Source of the DNA: Augochlora pura
Lineage: Eukaryota > Arthropoda > Insecta > Hymenoptera > Halictidae
DNA length: 64,000 bases
Reading direction: 5' to 3'
Assembly: GCF_028453695.1 (NCBI RefSeq)
Contig: NC_135781.1
Location: forward strand, 33,552,777 to 33,616,776
The translations under genes and the position numbers were made by a program. The notes beneath the pieces are model-generated. The model made no database searches. It had not been told where the DNA came from and saw nothing but the letters and a program-made list of their open reading frames with translations. Positions within the stretch are counted from its first letter, which is position 1; the number at the start of each line of letters is the position of its first letter. Shown here one piece after another: positions 36,470-47,449 of the stretch.

Positions 36470-39190
36470 ATTTTCGTATAAAAATGCATCGATTATATCA
36501 TGAATTACCTGTCTACAATTTTAAACATTGTTTAACCACGCGATCTTAACCTTACTTCCAAAACTCTGCATCTATCGAATCTCATCATAATTAATTATAA
36601 TCTCATCGTCGCACGGTTTATACTTCGCTAAATATTCTTAAATAATTTCTCGAAAAATGATCCGTCCAATTTTTAGACTCCGCGTGCAGTTATTTATCTC
36701 CGAATGGAACGAACTTCAATTTCGACCGAGCAAACAATAGCGCGTTATTATCTGCGAGAAAATAGATTCGATTTCGTTCACGGCTGGGATTTCGGTCTCT
36801 TTTCTCCTATAACGCGAATGTCGGAAGACTGCGTTTTCGTTTTTTAGGCTCTACAAATGTAGGTCGTCAAATATCGTTCCCGTATTTGAAGAAAGCCGTC
36901 GTTCCAGTCCCCCCTCGGGCGGCAAAACTGCGCGCGAACGGACGAGGAATCTAATTCTTTAAGTGTGCCGTGTCCAAGAACGCGAACATCTGCCGCAATC
37001 TCTGTCTATACTACCGAAACGGGACAATAATTATGATACGACCCAATATTAACTCAATCGATTGTGTCGGGTCGATGGGAAAGCAATTTCCCACCGTGTA
37101 TACCGGAACAATGTTTCCCGTGATTTCTCTCATTGTTCGCCGAGCTCTTTAACTCTTTGAACGGCCGCGCTAGGTTGACTTTTTTTTCTGGCTGACCATT
37201 TCGCCAGAGGATTTTTCGCGAAGCAAACTGTTATTGGAAAGCCAGCCTTGCTTTGGAATGTTTCAATTGATAAATTAATAATGTTTAAATTATTTTCTTG
37301 GTACTACAGAAAATTATTATTATTTAAGATAAGCGAAAGAAAAATTGGAAAAGAAAGAATTCGAAGGAAATTGATTTTTAAGATTATTATGGTGTTCATT
37401 TTGGCACGGAAAAATGGTAAACTAATTGGTAATTTTGGCACTTAAAAATGGTAAACTAATTGTTGATTTATATCAGAAGATTACATACTCTTAGAAAATT
37501 CGGTTTGGAAATTTTTATAGACAAATTCCAGTCTGAGCCACCTATCCTGTCAATAATAATGTTTATAAAAATTGTCTCCTTCATCAATAATTTAATTAGT
37601 TTCGTTTATTAACAGATCAATATTTGGATCTTTTCATCCATCGCTAAATATTAAAATCATAAAAATTAAAAGCGACGAATTATTCTATTCAATCCCGAGT
37701 TATCGAATATTCTAAATCATAAATTGTTTCACAAACTCCCCCGTGTAACAATCGTGCGTCTCAATAACAGCTCGAAAGTGAAAAGTCGAGTTTCGAATTA
37801 TCGGCAGATCGCCGGCAATTTTTGTCGATTATCGAGTCGCGTCCCGGCAAATATCCATTTATTAAGCAATATTTACGGGCACGGTCTCATGGAAATTGTC
37901 TGTACTAGATTGTCGAGGGTGTCTCCTGACGCCGGTTGTTTATGGGCACGGCTGTTCCGTAAGTCACCCTGCACACAGCGCCGTGTATCGCGCGCGCGCG
38001 CTGTATCCGATTACAACGCGAAGCGGGTAAGCGCGTAGCAGCGTATCTCAAGTGTCGCAACGACAGTCGCGACTGGTTGGTTCAATTTTCACAGGAACAG
38101 ATCAATTTCGATCGCGGCGGATCCCCCGCGTGGAACCGCAAAAGCCGTTCGAATAGGAAATTCGAAAAATCGCGATCGATTTGCCAGAAATTTTAACCTC
38201 CGAGCGTCGAATTCACGATTTCGCGTCGAAGCTCGCTCGGCCGAGGCACGCTTTTAACGAGTCGACTCGGCCGGAACGTTTTTTTCATTAAAAAAGTAAT
38301 CGATGGGAAGTCGAACAAAATAGAACGGGGCTGGAGAAGTTCAGTGACACGATTCGCAAGATTCGTTTTATTTTTCCGAGGGCGTCGCGCGAGCCTTTTT
38401 TCTGTTTCGTTACGCACAATTCCGTTTCGTTTCGAACAATGCGTCGGGGCAGCGCCGTGAAATTTTCACGCGATCCCTATCTTCGAATATATTTTATCGA
38501 AGCTTTAACGAGTTCACGGTTCCGCGAGCACCAAAGTCCGCGTTGATCGATATTAATATCAATTCGTACAACGCCGCGCGGTTTTCCCGTCGAAATTTGT
38601 TGGCTGTCGCGAAATCAACGCGATTCTCTCTTAAACAATTCATCGACGCGTCGCGTAACTTCGCGTCTTCCCGACGAACGGTTTCGTCGATAATTATTAC
38701 TAGTATAAATAATTTTGAAACACCTCCATTTTCATTTTTCATAAACGCACAATTTAATTTTTCACAAACGCACATTGTACATAATCTGGTCGAAAAATAA
38801 GCTACGATCTCACGATCGTATTAACCATGCATGCGCAAAACAGGCGACGCGTATCGAACACGTAAATCGCCGGGTAGTTTTCCAGGTAGTTTTATCATCG
38901 CTCGGTATAATTTCGAGTTTAAACACGTCCGTTCCTGTTCTTGTTATACCGCGGAGAGAACGAAGATGTAGCGGCAAAATGCAGTTTCGCTTTTCAAGTT
39001 CCCGATGACTTCAACTTTGAAACTTCTTTCGCGAGCGCAAATAAACCGAGGCGATCTCTCATACGTTTCTCCGGAGAAAATGCGGTCGTTTTCTGCTTTG
39101 TATGCTCCACGATATTTCATTTGTCTATTACTCGTGTGCTATAATATGTGCTTCTCACTAAAATATAGGAACAAATCACAACTTGTCCAA
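36470..39190. other. Non-coding stretch
   Basis: AT-rich and CpG-rich segments alternate, with a CpG-rich block at about 37980-38480. TTAACTCTTTGAACGG at 37150 resembles a TTAA-element end without a partner. No gene is supported. Confidence 0.4.
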
Positions 39191-39210
39191 TTAACCCTTT
39201 GTATAGACGT
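39191..39210 (+). other. Lone TTAACCCTTTG element end
   Basis: TTAACCCTTTGTATAGACG matches the family terminus. The 19-bp array starts immediately after it and no right end is found. Confidence 0.35.
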
Positions 39211-39300
39211 CCTAGAGACGTCAGAAATTTTAGAAACATCAGAAATTTTAGAAACGTCAGAAATTTTAGAAAACGTCTTACAGACGTCCTAGAGACGTCC
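39205..39300 (+). repeat. 18-19-bp array with flanking repeats
   Basis: AGAAATTTTAGAAACGTC is repeated about three times and bracketed by two copies of AGACGTCCTAGAGACGTC. One plus frame is open through it as LETSEI-type heptads/hexads, a by-product of the repeat. Confidence 0.9.
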
Positions 39301-39394
39301 ATATCAGGACACAAGACGTGCAGACCTAAAATGAAAATAAAATAAACATCTCTAAGACGACTAATGGTTACTGTACTAACACAACATCCCAATG

Positions 39395-39500
39395 TAGTAT
39401 AGTATAGTATATTATATTATATTATATTATAGTATAGTATAATATAGTATAGTATAGTATACTTTAGCTATACAGTACACTATTATAATATATTATATAG
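39395..39500. repeat. TATAG/TATTA simple repeat
   Basis: TATAGTATAGTATATTATAT words with minor changes. Confidence 0.9.
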
Positions 39501-41426
39501 TATATATTATTATATAAATATTTCTGGTATTTCCGTAAGCCCGGGGAACGTGATTTGATGATAAACTAATTTTGAATATAGTATATCATATAGTATAGTA
39601 TTATATATTATACCAGCCTTATATTCCGGAAACAAAAGTCGACGAAAATATTATTCTTCCGCGTCGAATTGGAAATACATTTAGCCGTCGCTTCCGTAAT
39701 GTAAAATAAATGTATATAACATCGTCGGAAAGTTTCATTTTTATTTTTACAAACATTTGAAGCGCCGAGTATATTCGCGGACGGCTGCCGCTGACAGTCC
39801 GCGCTCGTTCCACGAATTTATTCGTTCCCACTTGTTTGTTGACGATTCGACCTCGAATCATTGAAATTCCCCGACGATTTTTCTGTTATCTGCCTGCGCT
39901 GCTGAATATTGTATATTAAAATTGACGCGGTTACGCGGCCGTTAACGTTCAAATTTCGTGAAATGGAAACTGTTATTTTTTTTTTTGCCACCGAATTTCG
40001 AGCGGAAACGGGTCGTTTTTTAAATACTTCCGAAATCGTTAGTTGTTAATTTATTTTAATTACTCGTAGTTTATTAAGTTTTTATTTTTTTGTAAATTGT
40101 AATGTTATAGCAATGTCATATATTATTTTACCAAGGATAGTGCAATGTATTTGTCACTTTCGCTGATATATAAAAATATGTATCAGGGCAGCTTATTTAA
40201 AAAGTAATAATATTAATAACCATGCTTTTTTCGTTCAAGGTAAATTTTTCATGTATTTAATGTTTTTACGATTTTTTGTATATTAATTATTACATTTTAA
40301 AAGTCACAGAGGTTAATTCGTCTCAACGCTTGCAAAACAGTGCCGCGTTGCAAATCTACCATTTCGCCATTTTCGTCGATTTTTCAGATCATACTTTTCT
40401 CAGATACACCCGTAAGACTTTACCGTCACACTTAGTCGGCGATTTAAACGCGCCGGGTGAAAATGTGGCCACAGTCGGGGTACGGTTAATACAGTATCGA
40501 AACGGCGAGTGAATTGAAATCGGAATTTACGAGCGACCCGCGAACGGAATATAATAAATTCGAGTGACCCGGTTCGCCGGCGACTAAATAACATAAGGCC
40601 GAAACAAACGCCAATGTTGGAGCTAAGCGCGCGGTTCCCGTACGGTTTTCTTATTTGCCGCGGCTCCAATTTCGGTGACGAGCCCTTCGCCGAGCTTTCC
40701 GCCGGAACAAAAGGGACGAGAAAGTTGCGCGGGCGCGCGTTCGGGTTTGTATGCCACAGATCAGAGCGATAAAGGAACTTCTCGGCGGGTACGTAAGAAT
40801 GCTTGTGGAAAGTTTTAGCATTCTCGAGGTAATCAGAGCTCCTAACGAGTACCGTTCAGTCTACTGTCATTCCGTTGCCGAATCTGGGTCAAACCGATTG
40901 GCACTTTTCCAGCCAGCGGGCCGAACTTGCGAAGCCACCTTGCCGAAGTGCTGACGATCGTGATTTCCATTCCGTGAAAGACATGATCATAATATGTTTC
41001 AACCTCTCTCGATTGTCTGATTTACGAGCCGGCTCGCCATGGGAGTTTGATTTATACTGTTTTATGGGCACCGCGTGCCAGCAGTCTTCTTGTCGAACGA
41101 CCGCCGACAAAGCAGACGAACCATCGACCAATCACCACCGTTCGATCGTCGCGCGTCGTTCTGGCAATTGTTGCACCTTGGATTTTATCTTCTCGGATTT
41201 TGCTAAAATTATAGTAATAATGTCGCGAGTGATATTTTCATTTATACAGAGTTTATAACAGAGTCAATTGCCATTTTATGATTGTATTGGTGATTTTTAG
41301 AATCACCGTTCCATTCACAGATTAATTTTTAAATTACGTCAGAAATATTATAAATTGTACCATTTGTTTTTAATTTAATATAGCAAAAATTGATTCCATG
41401 ACACTGTTCTATTGCTACTATATTAA
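39501..41426. other. Non-coding stretch
   Basis: CpG-rich near 40400-40750, otherwise AT-rich. The longest frame (40875-41258, plus) shows no domain and overlaps an open minus frame. No gene is called. Confidence 0.4.
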
Positions 41427-41663
41427 TTACAAAATAATATTAAATAAAATAAAATTATTAAATATGTCACTGCGAGGTATTAATATTATGCTACAATATG
41501 GTACAGTTTCTAATTCTACGCGTTCGCGGCGATGTCTTTGTTTTAACAAATAAGCCTGTCTTCTTTGTTCATAATCATCCGTAGCCTTGCTCGCGGGAAA
41601 AGATTTCAATGGACAATATGGACGAAGAAACTCGACACTCTGTATGCAGAGTCGGCCGAGCAT
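41427..41663 (-). CDS. Candidate small gene or first exon, unknown protein
   Basis: The minus-strand frame starts at ATG 41661-41663 just after CGCCATCTTAAC and runs 78 codons to TAA. It begins MLGRLCIQSVEFLRPYC, a start with basic and hydrophobic residues but no acidic residue before position 11. That would suit a mitochondrial presequence. A strongly charged, helix-like part follows (DDYEQRRQAYLLKQRHRRER). The last 20 codons are AT-rich (ILIPRSDIFNNF...) and may be intron read-through; GTAGAA after CGCGAACGC could be the donor. A CRE (TGACGTCA) lies about 80 bp upstream. ATTAAA, a weak polyadenylation signal, follows the stop. The family is not recognised and mitochondrial targeting is inference. 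Confidence 0.4.
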   Translation of the reverse strand: MLGRLCIQSVEFLRPYCPLKSFPASKATDDYEQRRQAYLLKQRHRRERVELETVPYCSIILIPRSDIFNNFILFNIIL

Positions 41664-41671
41664 GTTAAGAT

Positions 41672-41678
41672 GGCGGAT
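41672..41678 (-). promoter_or_regulatory. CCATCTT (YY1-like) motif at start site
   Basis: AAGATGGCGG on the plus strand reads CCGCCATCTT on the minus strand, directly before the ATG of the 41427-41663 frame. This motif near transcription or translation starts is common in housekeeping and mitochondrial-function genes. Confidence 0.4.
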
Positions 41679-41741
41679 ATTCAGATCGATCTAGAAATCG
41701 CTTGAACGAGCTGGGATATATTTGCAAAATATTAGGTCCGA

Positions 41742-41749
41742 TGACGTCA
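41742..41749. promoter_or_regulatory. Consensus CRE (TGACGTCA)
   Basis: A perfect 8-bp palindromic CREB/ATF site in the context CCGATGACGTCATTGC. Its position upstream of the CCATCTT motif and the start codon suggests a compact promoter for the minus-strand frame. Confidence 0.5.
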
Positions 41750-41799
41750 TTGCAAGTATCAATAACTATGCACATGGTTATTACCGAGACGTATGTTTA

Positions 41800-43189
41800 T
41801 CAAAAATAGTGTTCACAATATCGTTTAGAGGTTATAAGTGAGAAAAGAAATTATATTGCCATATTATTAACTTTATATTATCATTATTCATTGTTATGTT
41901 AATTATATCATTAACGTTATATTTTTCTATTATTATTATATTATTATATTATTATTTTCTATTACTATTATTATTATATTTATTATTAAGAGCGTGAGAA
42001 ATTTATTATTTTCTTTCGCTTCATTCTCAGTCATAAAGTCGATAATTTTTCATTTAACAATCACAAATCGCTTATCGTTAAAACTCCAATGGACAACAGG
42101 TAAAAATATGTCGAAATTAACCCTCGGTTGATAGGACTCGGATTCGTTCTGAGCAACGTTGCCGGGATCGAAAGAATTATCGAACTTTTTAATAGCTTTT
42201 ATTTGAAACATGGAATCGCGGAGCGTTTCCGCATTACAAAGTCCCGATGGGAACAGATAAAGAAAAGTTTTTTCGAATCGTAAAGTTTCGGTAGGAATGG
42301 TACACGCAGAGTATGAAAATGAAAATTGTTCTCGAACTGGAAGAGATGTTTTGCTGGTCGATGTTAAACAAGTTCTCGATCACTGAAATAATTACCGAAC
42401 GTACATCGGTATCAAGTAATTGTTACGATCGACTTGTTAATTGTTATACGTGAAACAATTGTTACGGTTAAATTAATAATTATTCTGTATTAATCGTTAC
42501 GGTAGAATTAATAATTCACGGTATCTCTCGGAATATTTCTTAATTAATATTCTAAACCATATTGTTTCCACAGAACTAATATTACATGTATATTAACTAT
42601 TCTATACAAATTAATTACTATAGTAAAATTAATAATTCACAGTGCGTCTCTTTTGGAATCTCCTCCGCTAAATGTTTAAAACTAATTAATAATCTGACTA
42701 CAATAATCGACCAAAAAATTAAATAAATATTACTTAACTTATGATAACTATTTAATGCATTTAACATCGATTTTAATGAATCAAAAATTCAGCCCTTGAA
42801 ATCATGCACCTTATTAATACCACGAGAAGTCTAAAATTAGGTTACCTCGTGTCCGCAGAAAATGTTCGCGCAACAGTTTAACCTACGATTCTTTCCAAAG
42901 CCGCGCAACGTTCCGACTGATAATTGTTTTCGGTTTAATATTAATTGTCTGTTCCGCGTTTGGGCGGGGGTTTAATGGGCAAGCGTTACGTTTCCATCTA
43001 TTCTGGTAATTTTAACGTGAACCAACCAACTCGCCGGCCCGACAATTAACTTCGAAAGCGCTGGGAAACAAAACCCTCCCCTCCAGCTTCGGCATACTTT
43101 GCTATACTTCGTCGCAGCGCGCGCTTCACTCGAAGCGTTCGATCCGGGCGAATTGAATAATGTATTAACTACTTGCTAGGAATTCAACG
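41800..43189. other. AT-rich non-coding stretch
   Basis: ATTATTATT-type simple sequence at 41870-41995. A diverged duplication of about 145 bp begins near 42492 and 42640 (AAATTAATAATTCAC plus nearby GGAAT). No gene was seen. Confidence 0.5.
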
Positions 43190-43687
43190 TTAACCCCTTG
43201 GCGCTATAATAACGAGTCAGGCTCGCGGCGAAGATTTCGTGCGAGCTCTGCTAAATATGATTATTAATTTCTTCTAAATTAAAATAAAATTTCTTCGGAA
43301 TTAAAATAAAATTTCTTCGAAATTAAAATAAAATTTCTTCGAAATTAAAATAAAATTTCTTCTAAATTCAAATAAAATTTAATTCTTCCAAATTCAAATA
43401 AAATTTAATTCTTCTGTTATCAGAGTATAGAAATGGAAGCAAATAAAGACAATAGAAGAAAGAAAAATGATCTGGTCCTATTAACCTCTTGTACTAATAA
43501 ATATTAATATTATTAATTTCCACTGTGTGGAAATAAAAATAAATTCTTCCGTCATCAAAGCTCAGAAACAAAAGCACATAAAGACGATAAAAGGAAGAAA
43601 AATCGTCCCGCCCTTTTATTAAATATATTAAAGACAAATAAGTGCTGATCGACGCAGCGTAAAGCAATTTTAGCGCAAAAGGGTTAA
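43190..43687. mobile_element. TTAA-flanked MITE, piggyBac-like (498 bp)
   Basis: The left end is TTAACCCCTTGGCGCTATAA; the reverse complement of the right end is TTAACCCTTTTGCGCTAAAA. They are inverted and about 85% identical. The interior holds a 22-bp array (43268-43415) and two diverged copies of a block of about 80 bp (about 43405-43485 and 43541-43622, sharing AAATTCTTC, CATAAAGAC and GAAGAAAAAT words). There is no transposase frame. Confidence 0.6.
43268..43415 (+). repeat. 22-bp array inside MITE
   Basis: Repeats of AAATTAAAATAAAATTTCTT plus CG or CT, with longer variants at the right end (AAATTCAAATAAAATTTAAT). Confidence 0.92.
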
Positions 43688-43689
43688 AT

Positions 43690-45176
43690 TAATCGGGCGT
43701 GGCGCGCGCTGGAAATTTACGGGTCCGCCGGCCGCAACAATAGACTCGCGGAACTTATCGGCGGGAAGTACGCTCGACGGGCTCGAGGGCCTAAATTATT
43801 GTTAATAATATTGGAAAAAGTTCTGCGGAAAAGGAACGGGCTCGCATAAATTCGTGATACCCGCCCTGTCTCTTCCAGACACTTTTCTCGGTCAACTTTT
43901 AATCCCGCGGAATCTTCCTCGATAATTGAACGCTTCCGATCGGCGGACACGACTTCGCGCGATTTTAATTTTATCGGCGTTTCACGTGGACGATTCGTAA
44001 TCGGCAAATCGTCCGCCGTGTTACGCGAGCTCATGTTTCATTATTAGAGGGGAAACTATTTTGTACGTACGCCCGCCCCGAAGAATTTACGAACGGAAAC
44101 TCCGAGATCTATTGTTTTCCACTCTGCAGAACGGAGCTAAATTACCTCCAACATTAGCTTAGCCATCCAAGTTCAGCTTCATAAATTCCAACGTCAAGAT
44201 TAAATTAAGGCCCTAAGTGAGCCGATGTTAACCAACTTTAACGTATTTCGAGTACGAAATCCCGGCTACGCCGGGTTCAACACGGCGGATTCGCCGGGTT
44301 CGCGAGCTCTCCCGCAACTGCGATGAACAACGAAGAATTGTAGTAAATAAATAACTTAAATAACTGCGGGCTGGAAAAATTATTTACTGACTTTTTTCTT
44401 GATAATATATATGGAATATATATTTTCTGGATAAGTTTAAAAATTCATTTCATATATATTTAGTTGTTATAAATCAAATTGGGTATAGTATAGTCAATAG
44501 TATAGTCAATAGGGTCAACTCATTAATAAGATTGGAATTATTATTCAATTTAGTGACAATCATTTAGTTGAAGGATCAAAAATTGAAAATATATTATTTA
44601 GTATGCTTAGGGGGGGCTAACTAAAGTTACTACTGCATATTAAACAATACCCGCGACATTGCACATTGATTGCGTCATTAATGCCGTAATAAATTGTTGC
44701 AGCTTGCAAACAGATTTAAGAGTTTTAATTAAATCGAGGTCATAAAATCGAGGCTTACCGCGAGAAAGAAAACTCCGGGCTCCCTTGCCAAAGGGATGTT
44801 TCGCACCCCGCCGACATAATTTTAGCGCGAAGATAAAAATAGACTCGTCTTTACAGTCGATTAGATTGCAAATTATACACATTTACGACGCGCGAAATTT
44901 CAGACGATATTAAAAGCGTTTCGAATCGTCGAAAGGAAGAAGAATTCAAATCGAACGAGAAAATTGTGATGTCGCAGAATAATCGCGGTGACTTTCGCAA
45001 TTCGCAGCAGCCATTCTTCCGAAACATTATTCGAAATCGATTCCGATTCCCGGGCGAAACAGCCTTTGGCTGTCTTGCCGCGGCGACAGAGAAAGCCGGG
45101 CTTTGATCGAGCGACAATGATCGGCGCCGCCGCCGGCCAGGAATAATGAATGAAAATCCTCCTCGAGGGGCGGAGA
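43690..45176. other. CpG-rich then AT-rich stretch, no supported gene
   Basis: CpG-rich at 43700-44340, AT-rich at 44340-44640, then mixed. Minus-strand frames (for example 44851-45264) are compositionally biased and lack domains. Confidence 0.4.
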
Positions 45177-45191
45177 GGGGGGGGGGGGGGG
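45177..45191. repeat. Poly-G tract (15 G)
   Basis: A run of 15 G about 240 bp before an assembly gap. Confidence 0.95.
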
Positions 45192-45430
45192 CGAACGCGA
45201 ACGAGGCGAGAGAGGCGTAGTCGCGCGGTAAATATCTCCGACAGATAGGCAATTTAAGTTTCATTGGGGGTAGAGCGGAGACGCGGTCGGATGCGAGAGT
45301 TCATTTGTCACCAGATATAAAACGGGCTGTCGAAGTGCGCGAAACGCGTAGGATCGGCTCAGCGTTGTTATCGCCGCTCTTCTCTGCGATCCCGAACCGG
45401 ACGGCCTTCGCCGCTGTTTCGGTCTTCCCG

Positions 45431-45530
45431 NNNNNNNNNNNNNNNNNNNNNNNNNNNNNNNNNNNNNNNNNNNNNNNNNNNNNNNNNNNNNNNNNNNNNN
45501 NNNNNNNNNNNNNNNNNNNNNNNNNNNNNN
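45431..45530. other. Assembly gap (100 N)
   Basis: Exactly 100 N, the usual placeholder for a scaffold gap of unknown size. Frames spanning it are not meaningful. Confidence 0.99.
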
Positions 45531-45565
45531 CAATTCCAACAAATCTGCAAAGCACAAAAAGACGG

Positions 45566-45572
45566 TATAAAA
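45566..45572 (+). promoter_or_regulatory. TATA box candidate
   Basis: GGTATAAAATCC, about 45 bp before an ATG at 45611 that opens a frame ending at a strong donor. The implied 5' UTR is short, about 15 nt. Confidence 0.25.
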
Positions 45573-45610
45573 TCCACAAAATTAATTTAGAGTTCCAATT
45601 AAGAGAATAA

Positions 45611-45672
45611 ATGGTCCATACGTCTGCAGAATATAGTCGCAGCAAATTGCATGGACGCGATATACTGGTCAG
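45611..45672 (+). CDS. Possible first coding exon (about 20 codons)
   Basis: An ATG in the context AATAAATGG starts MVHTSAEYSRSKLHGRDILV and stays open to CAG|GTAAGA, a near-perfect donor at 45673. A second frame starting at ATG 45651 (MDAIYWS) is also open to the same donor. A TATA box lies upstream. There is no family match and no confirmed next exon. If real it starts a plus-strand gene running right, where other strong donors lie at 46538, 50067 and 57793. Confidence 0.28.
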
Positions 45673-45699
45673 GTAAGATTGCTTACAATTCTAATTACA

Positions 45700-46164
45700 G
45701 AATAAAGAGGGCGTTCGAAGACGGTGAGAAACAGGAGGCGGTCGTATTCGTCGGGTCGCAATTTATCAGATAGGATCTCCCAACAGTAGTTTCGCAGCTG
45801 TTTTATAGCGAAGATTCTCCGGCTAAAGCGCGCTTCTTTGCAGTCACGTTAAAAACACTTCTAAAACACATTTCCCCTTTCATTATCCGACTCAATGCCT
45901 CTTTCACGATCCTCAAACTGCTCTCGCGCCATTCAACCGCTAATTGAGTGGGTCACGGATTCGAGGCTCTCCCCGCGCATGCAGAACAAATTTTGCCGCG
46001 GACGGTAAACAAAGGTAAACAAAAACTTTGCGGAACGATGGGAAAAAACACGGCGAGAATTTCTCACGAAGGGCATAGTCGATTCAGATGGTCAAAACTG
46101 CCCTTAGAGGTTTTTCAGCGAGTCATGTACCGTTCGATAAAAACTCATCTGTGCAAACATTTTC
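45700..46164. other. Non-coding stretch
   Basis: Mixed composition. A plus frame at 45948-46202 has no domain. Nothing else was recognised. Confidence 0.4.
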
Positions 46165-46200
46165 ACCCTGTAACTTGTCACGCGAGGGTAGTTACAGGGT
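46165..46200. repeat. Perfect 11-bp inverted repeat, 14-base loop
   Basis: ACCCTGTAACT at 46165-46175 is mirrored by AGTTACAGGGT at 46190-46200. It would form a stable hairpin in RNA or single-stranded DNA. Confidence 0.92.
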
Positions 46201-46526
46201 AAATTAGATCTCGCGGTTCTCCGGCATTTTTCCCCCTTTAGCGGCATTCCAAAATTTTGCAAAAAATGTGGCTTATTTTGGACACCAAGCCGCGTGTTAT
46301 AGAATTTTTTCAGATTTTTCAGTCGCAAGCTGTGATTATCGAAAATGAAAAACCAAAAAATAATCGGAAAATTGAAGATTTCTTGAAAACTAACGTATCA
46401 GCTGTTTTTATATTAATTCCCTGATAAGGTACTATCACGGCTCGTGTACTCAATTTTTCTCAGATTTTTTGCTCGTCTGCAACATTGTCAAAAAAAATGA
46501 AAACTGTCGATGTTTTTTGCTGTCAG

Positions 46527-46537
46527 AAAGAAGTCAG
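46527..46537 (+). other. Possible 11-nt microexon
   Basis: TGTTTTTTGCTGTCAG, a strong acceptor, ends at 46526. Then AAAGAAGTCAG is followed by GTAAGT at 46538, a perfect donor. Either this is a microexon or only one of the two sites is used. 11 nt would shift frame. Confidence 0.25.
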
Positions 46538-46941
46538 GTAAGTAGCGCTTTAAACGAACGCGCGAATTAGTTGACGGTGCTAATTTATTTACACGGGAAT
46601 TCAATTATTTATACCACCATTTGCAGCCAAAACCACGGAACACGTGATATCTATCTCGATAATTCAACCTGTTTGATCAGCGCGATGTGAAAAAACTTGC
46701 GAAAATAATCCTTTTTTCCCTCTGATTCGTCCGAAGCGCGGACTTCACCGGACGACCCATTTTTATCTAACAAGCAGCAACAACTTCGCAGCTATTTTTC
46801 TTGCGCTTCTCCTCGCGCTGAAAGATTCCGGAATTAATCTTAAATACCGCCCCGGTAATGCTGCGAGCAGATTTCAAAGTTTCTGTTTAAGAAATTTTCT
46901 TTTACTGCTCGCTTTTAAAGCTCGGCCACCCCCGTGCCTCT

Positions 46942-46963
46942 CCCCCCCCCCCCCCCCCCCCCC
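46942..46963. repeat. Poly-C tract (22 C)
   Basis: An uninterrupted run of 22 C. Confidence 0.97.
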
Positions 46964-47324
46964 TCCTCCATGTAATCACCTTTGTGCGACGAGAAAACCG
47001 AGCTCCCACGGTGATGTAAACGATGCGAAACGGTGCTAAGGATTGTGCGTGCAAACGTGCCGATGAGTAATCGAAATTGTCGTAGTTGAATAAATAACAG
47101 CGATTATTAATGAGTATATTGATAATTTTATATGTATGGTAATTGGTAATTAGATTTTGTTTAAGGTAATTTATACAGTAAGGAACGTTAAGGAAAGTAA
47201 TATTAATTCGATGAATAATTGCGCCGGTAATTTCACAGTCAAATTTGAATAATTATTTTGTTAATTATGGGCGATTATTTTGATTGCATTTTGCTGTTAT
47301 TTAGGAATGTATTCACGGCTTTTA

Positions 47325-47351
47325 TTAATGGCTTCGAGTGCAAAGGGTTAA
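47325..47351 (+). mobile_element. Right end of TTAA element (truncated copy)
   Basis: ATGGCTTCGAGTGC then AAAGGGTTAA is identical to the right end of the 35616-35857 element. No left end is seen upstream. Confidence 0.55.
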
Positions 47352-47424
47352 ATTCGCAGATCATCAAAATTACAGAAAATAGAAATACTATAAGTCAGAA
47401 AAGTTGCATTAAATTCACAGATAA

Positions 47425-47449
47425 AATAGCATCGACTTCAAAGGGTTAA
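47425..47449 (+). mobile_element. Second right end of TTAA element
   Basis: ATAGCATCGACTTCAAAGGG then TTAA, diverged from the end at 47325-47351 and about 98 bp to its right. Both ends are followed by the same TTAAATTCG, suggesting a local duplication or insertion next to an older copy. Confidence 0.45.

Noticed and set aside
45261..45645. Frames spanning the first N gap
   Set aside because: They cross 100 unknown bases of arbitrary length, so continuity is not real.
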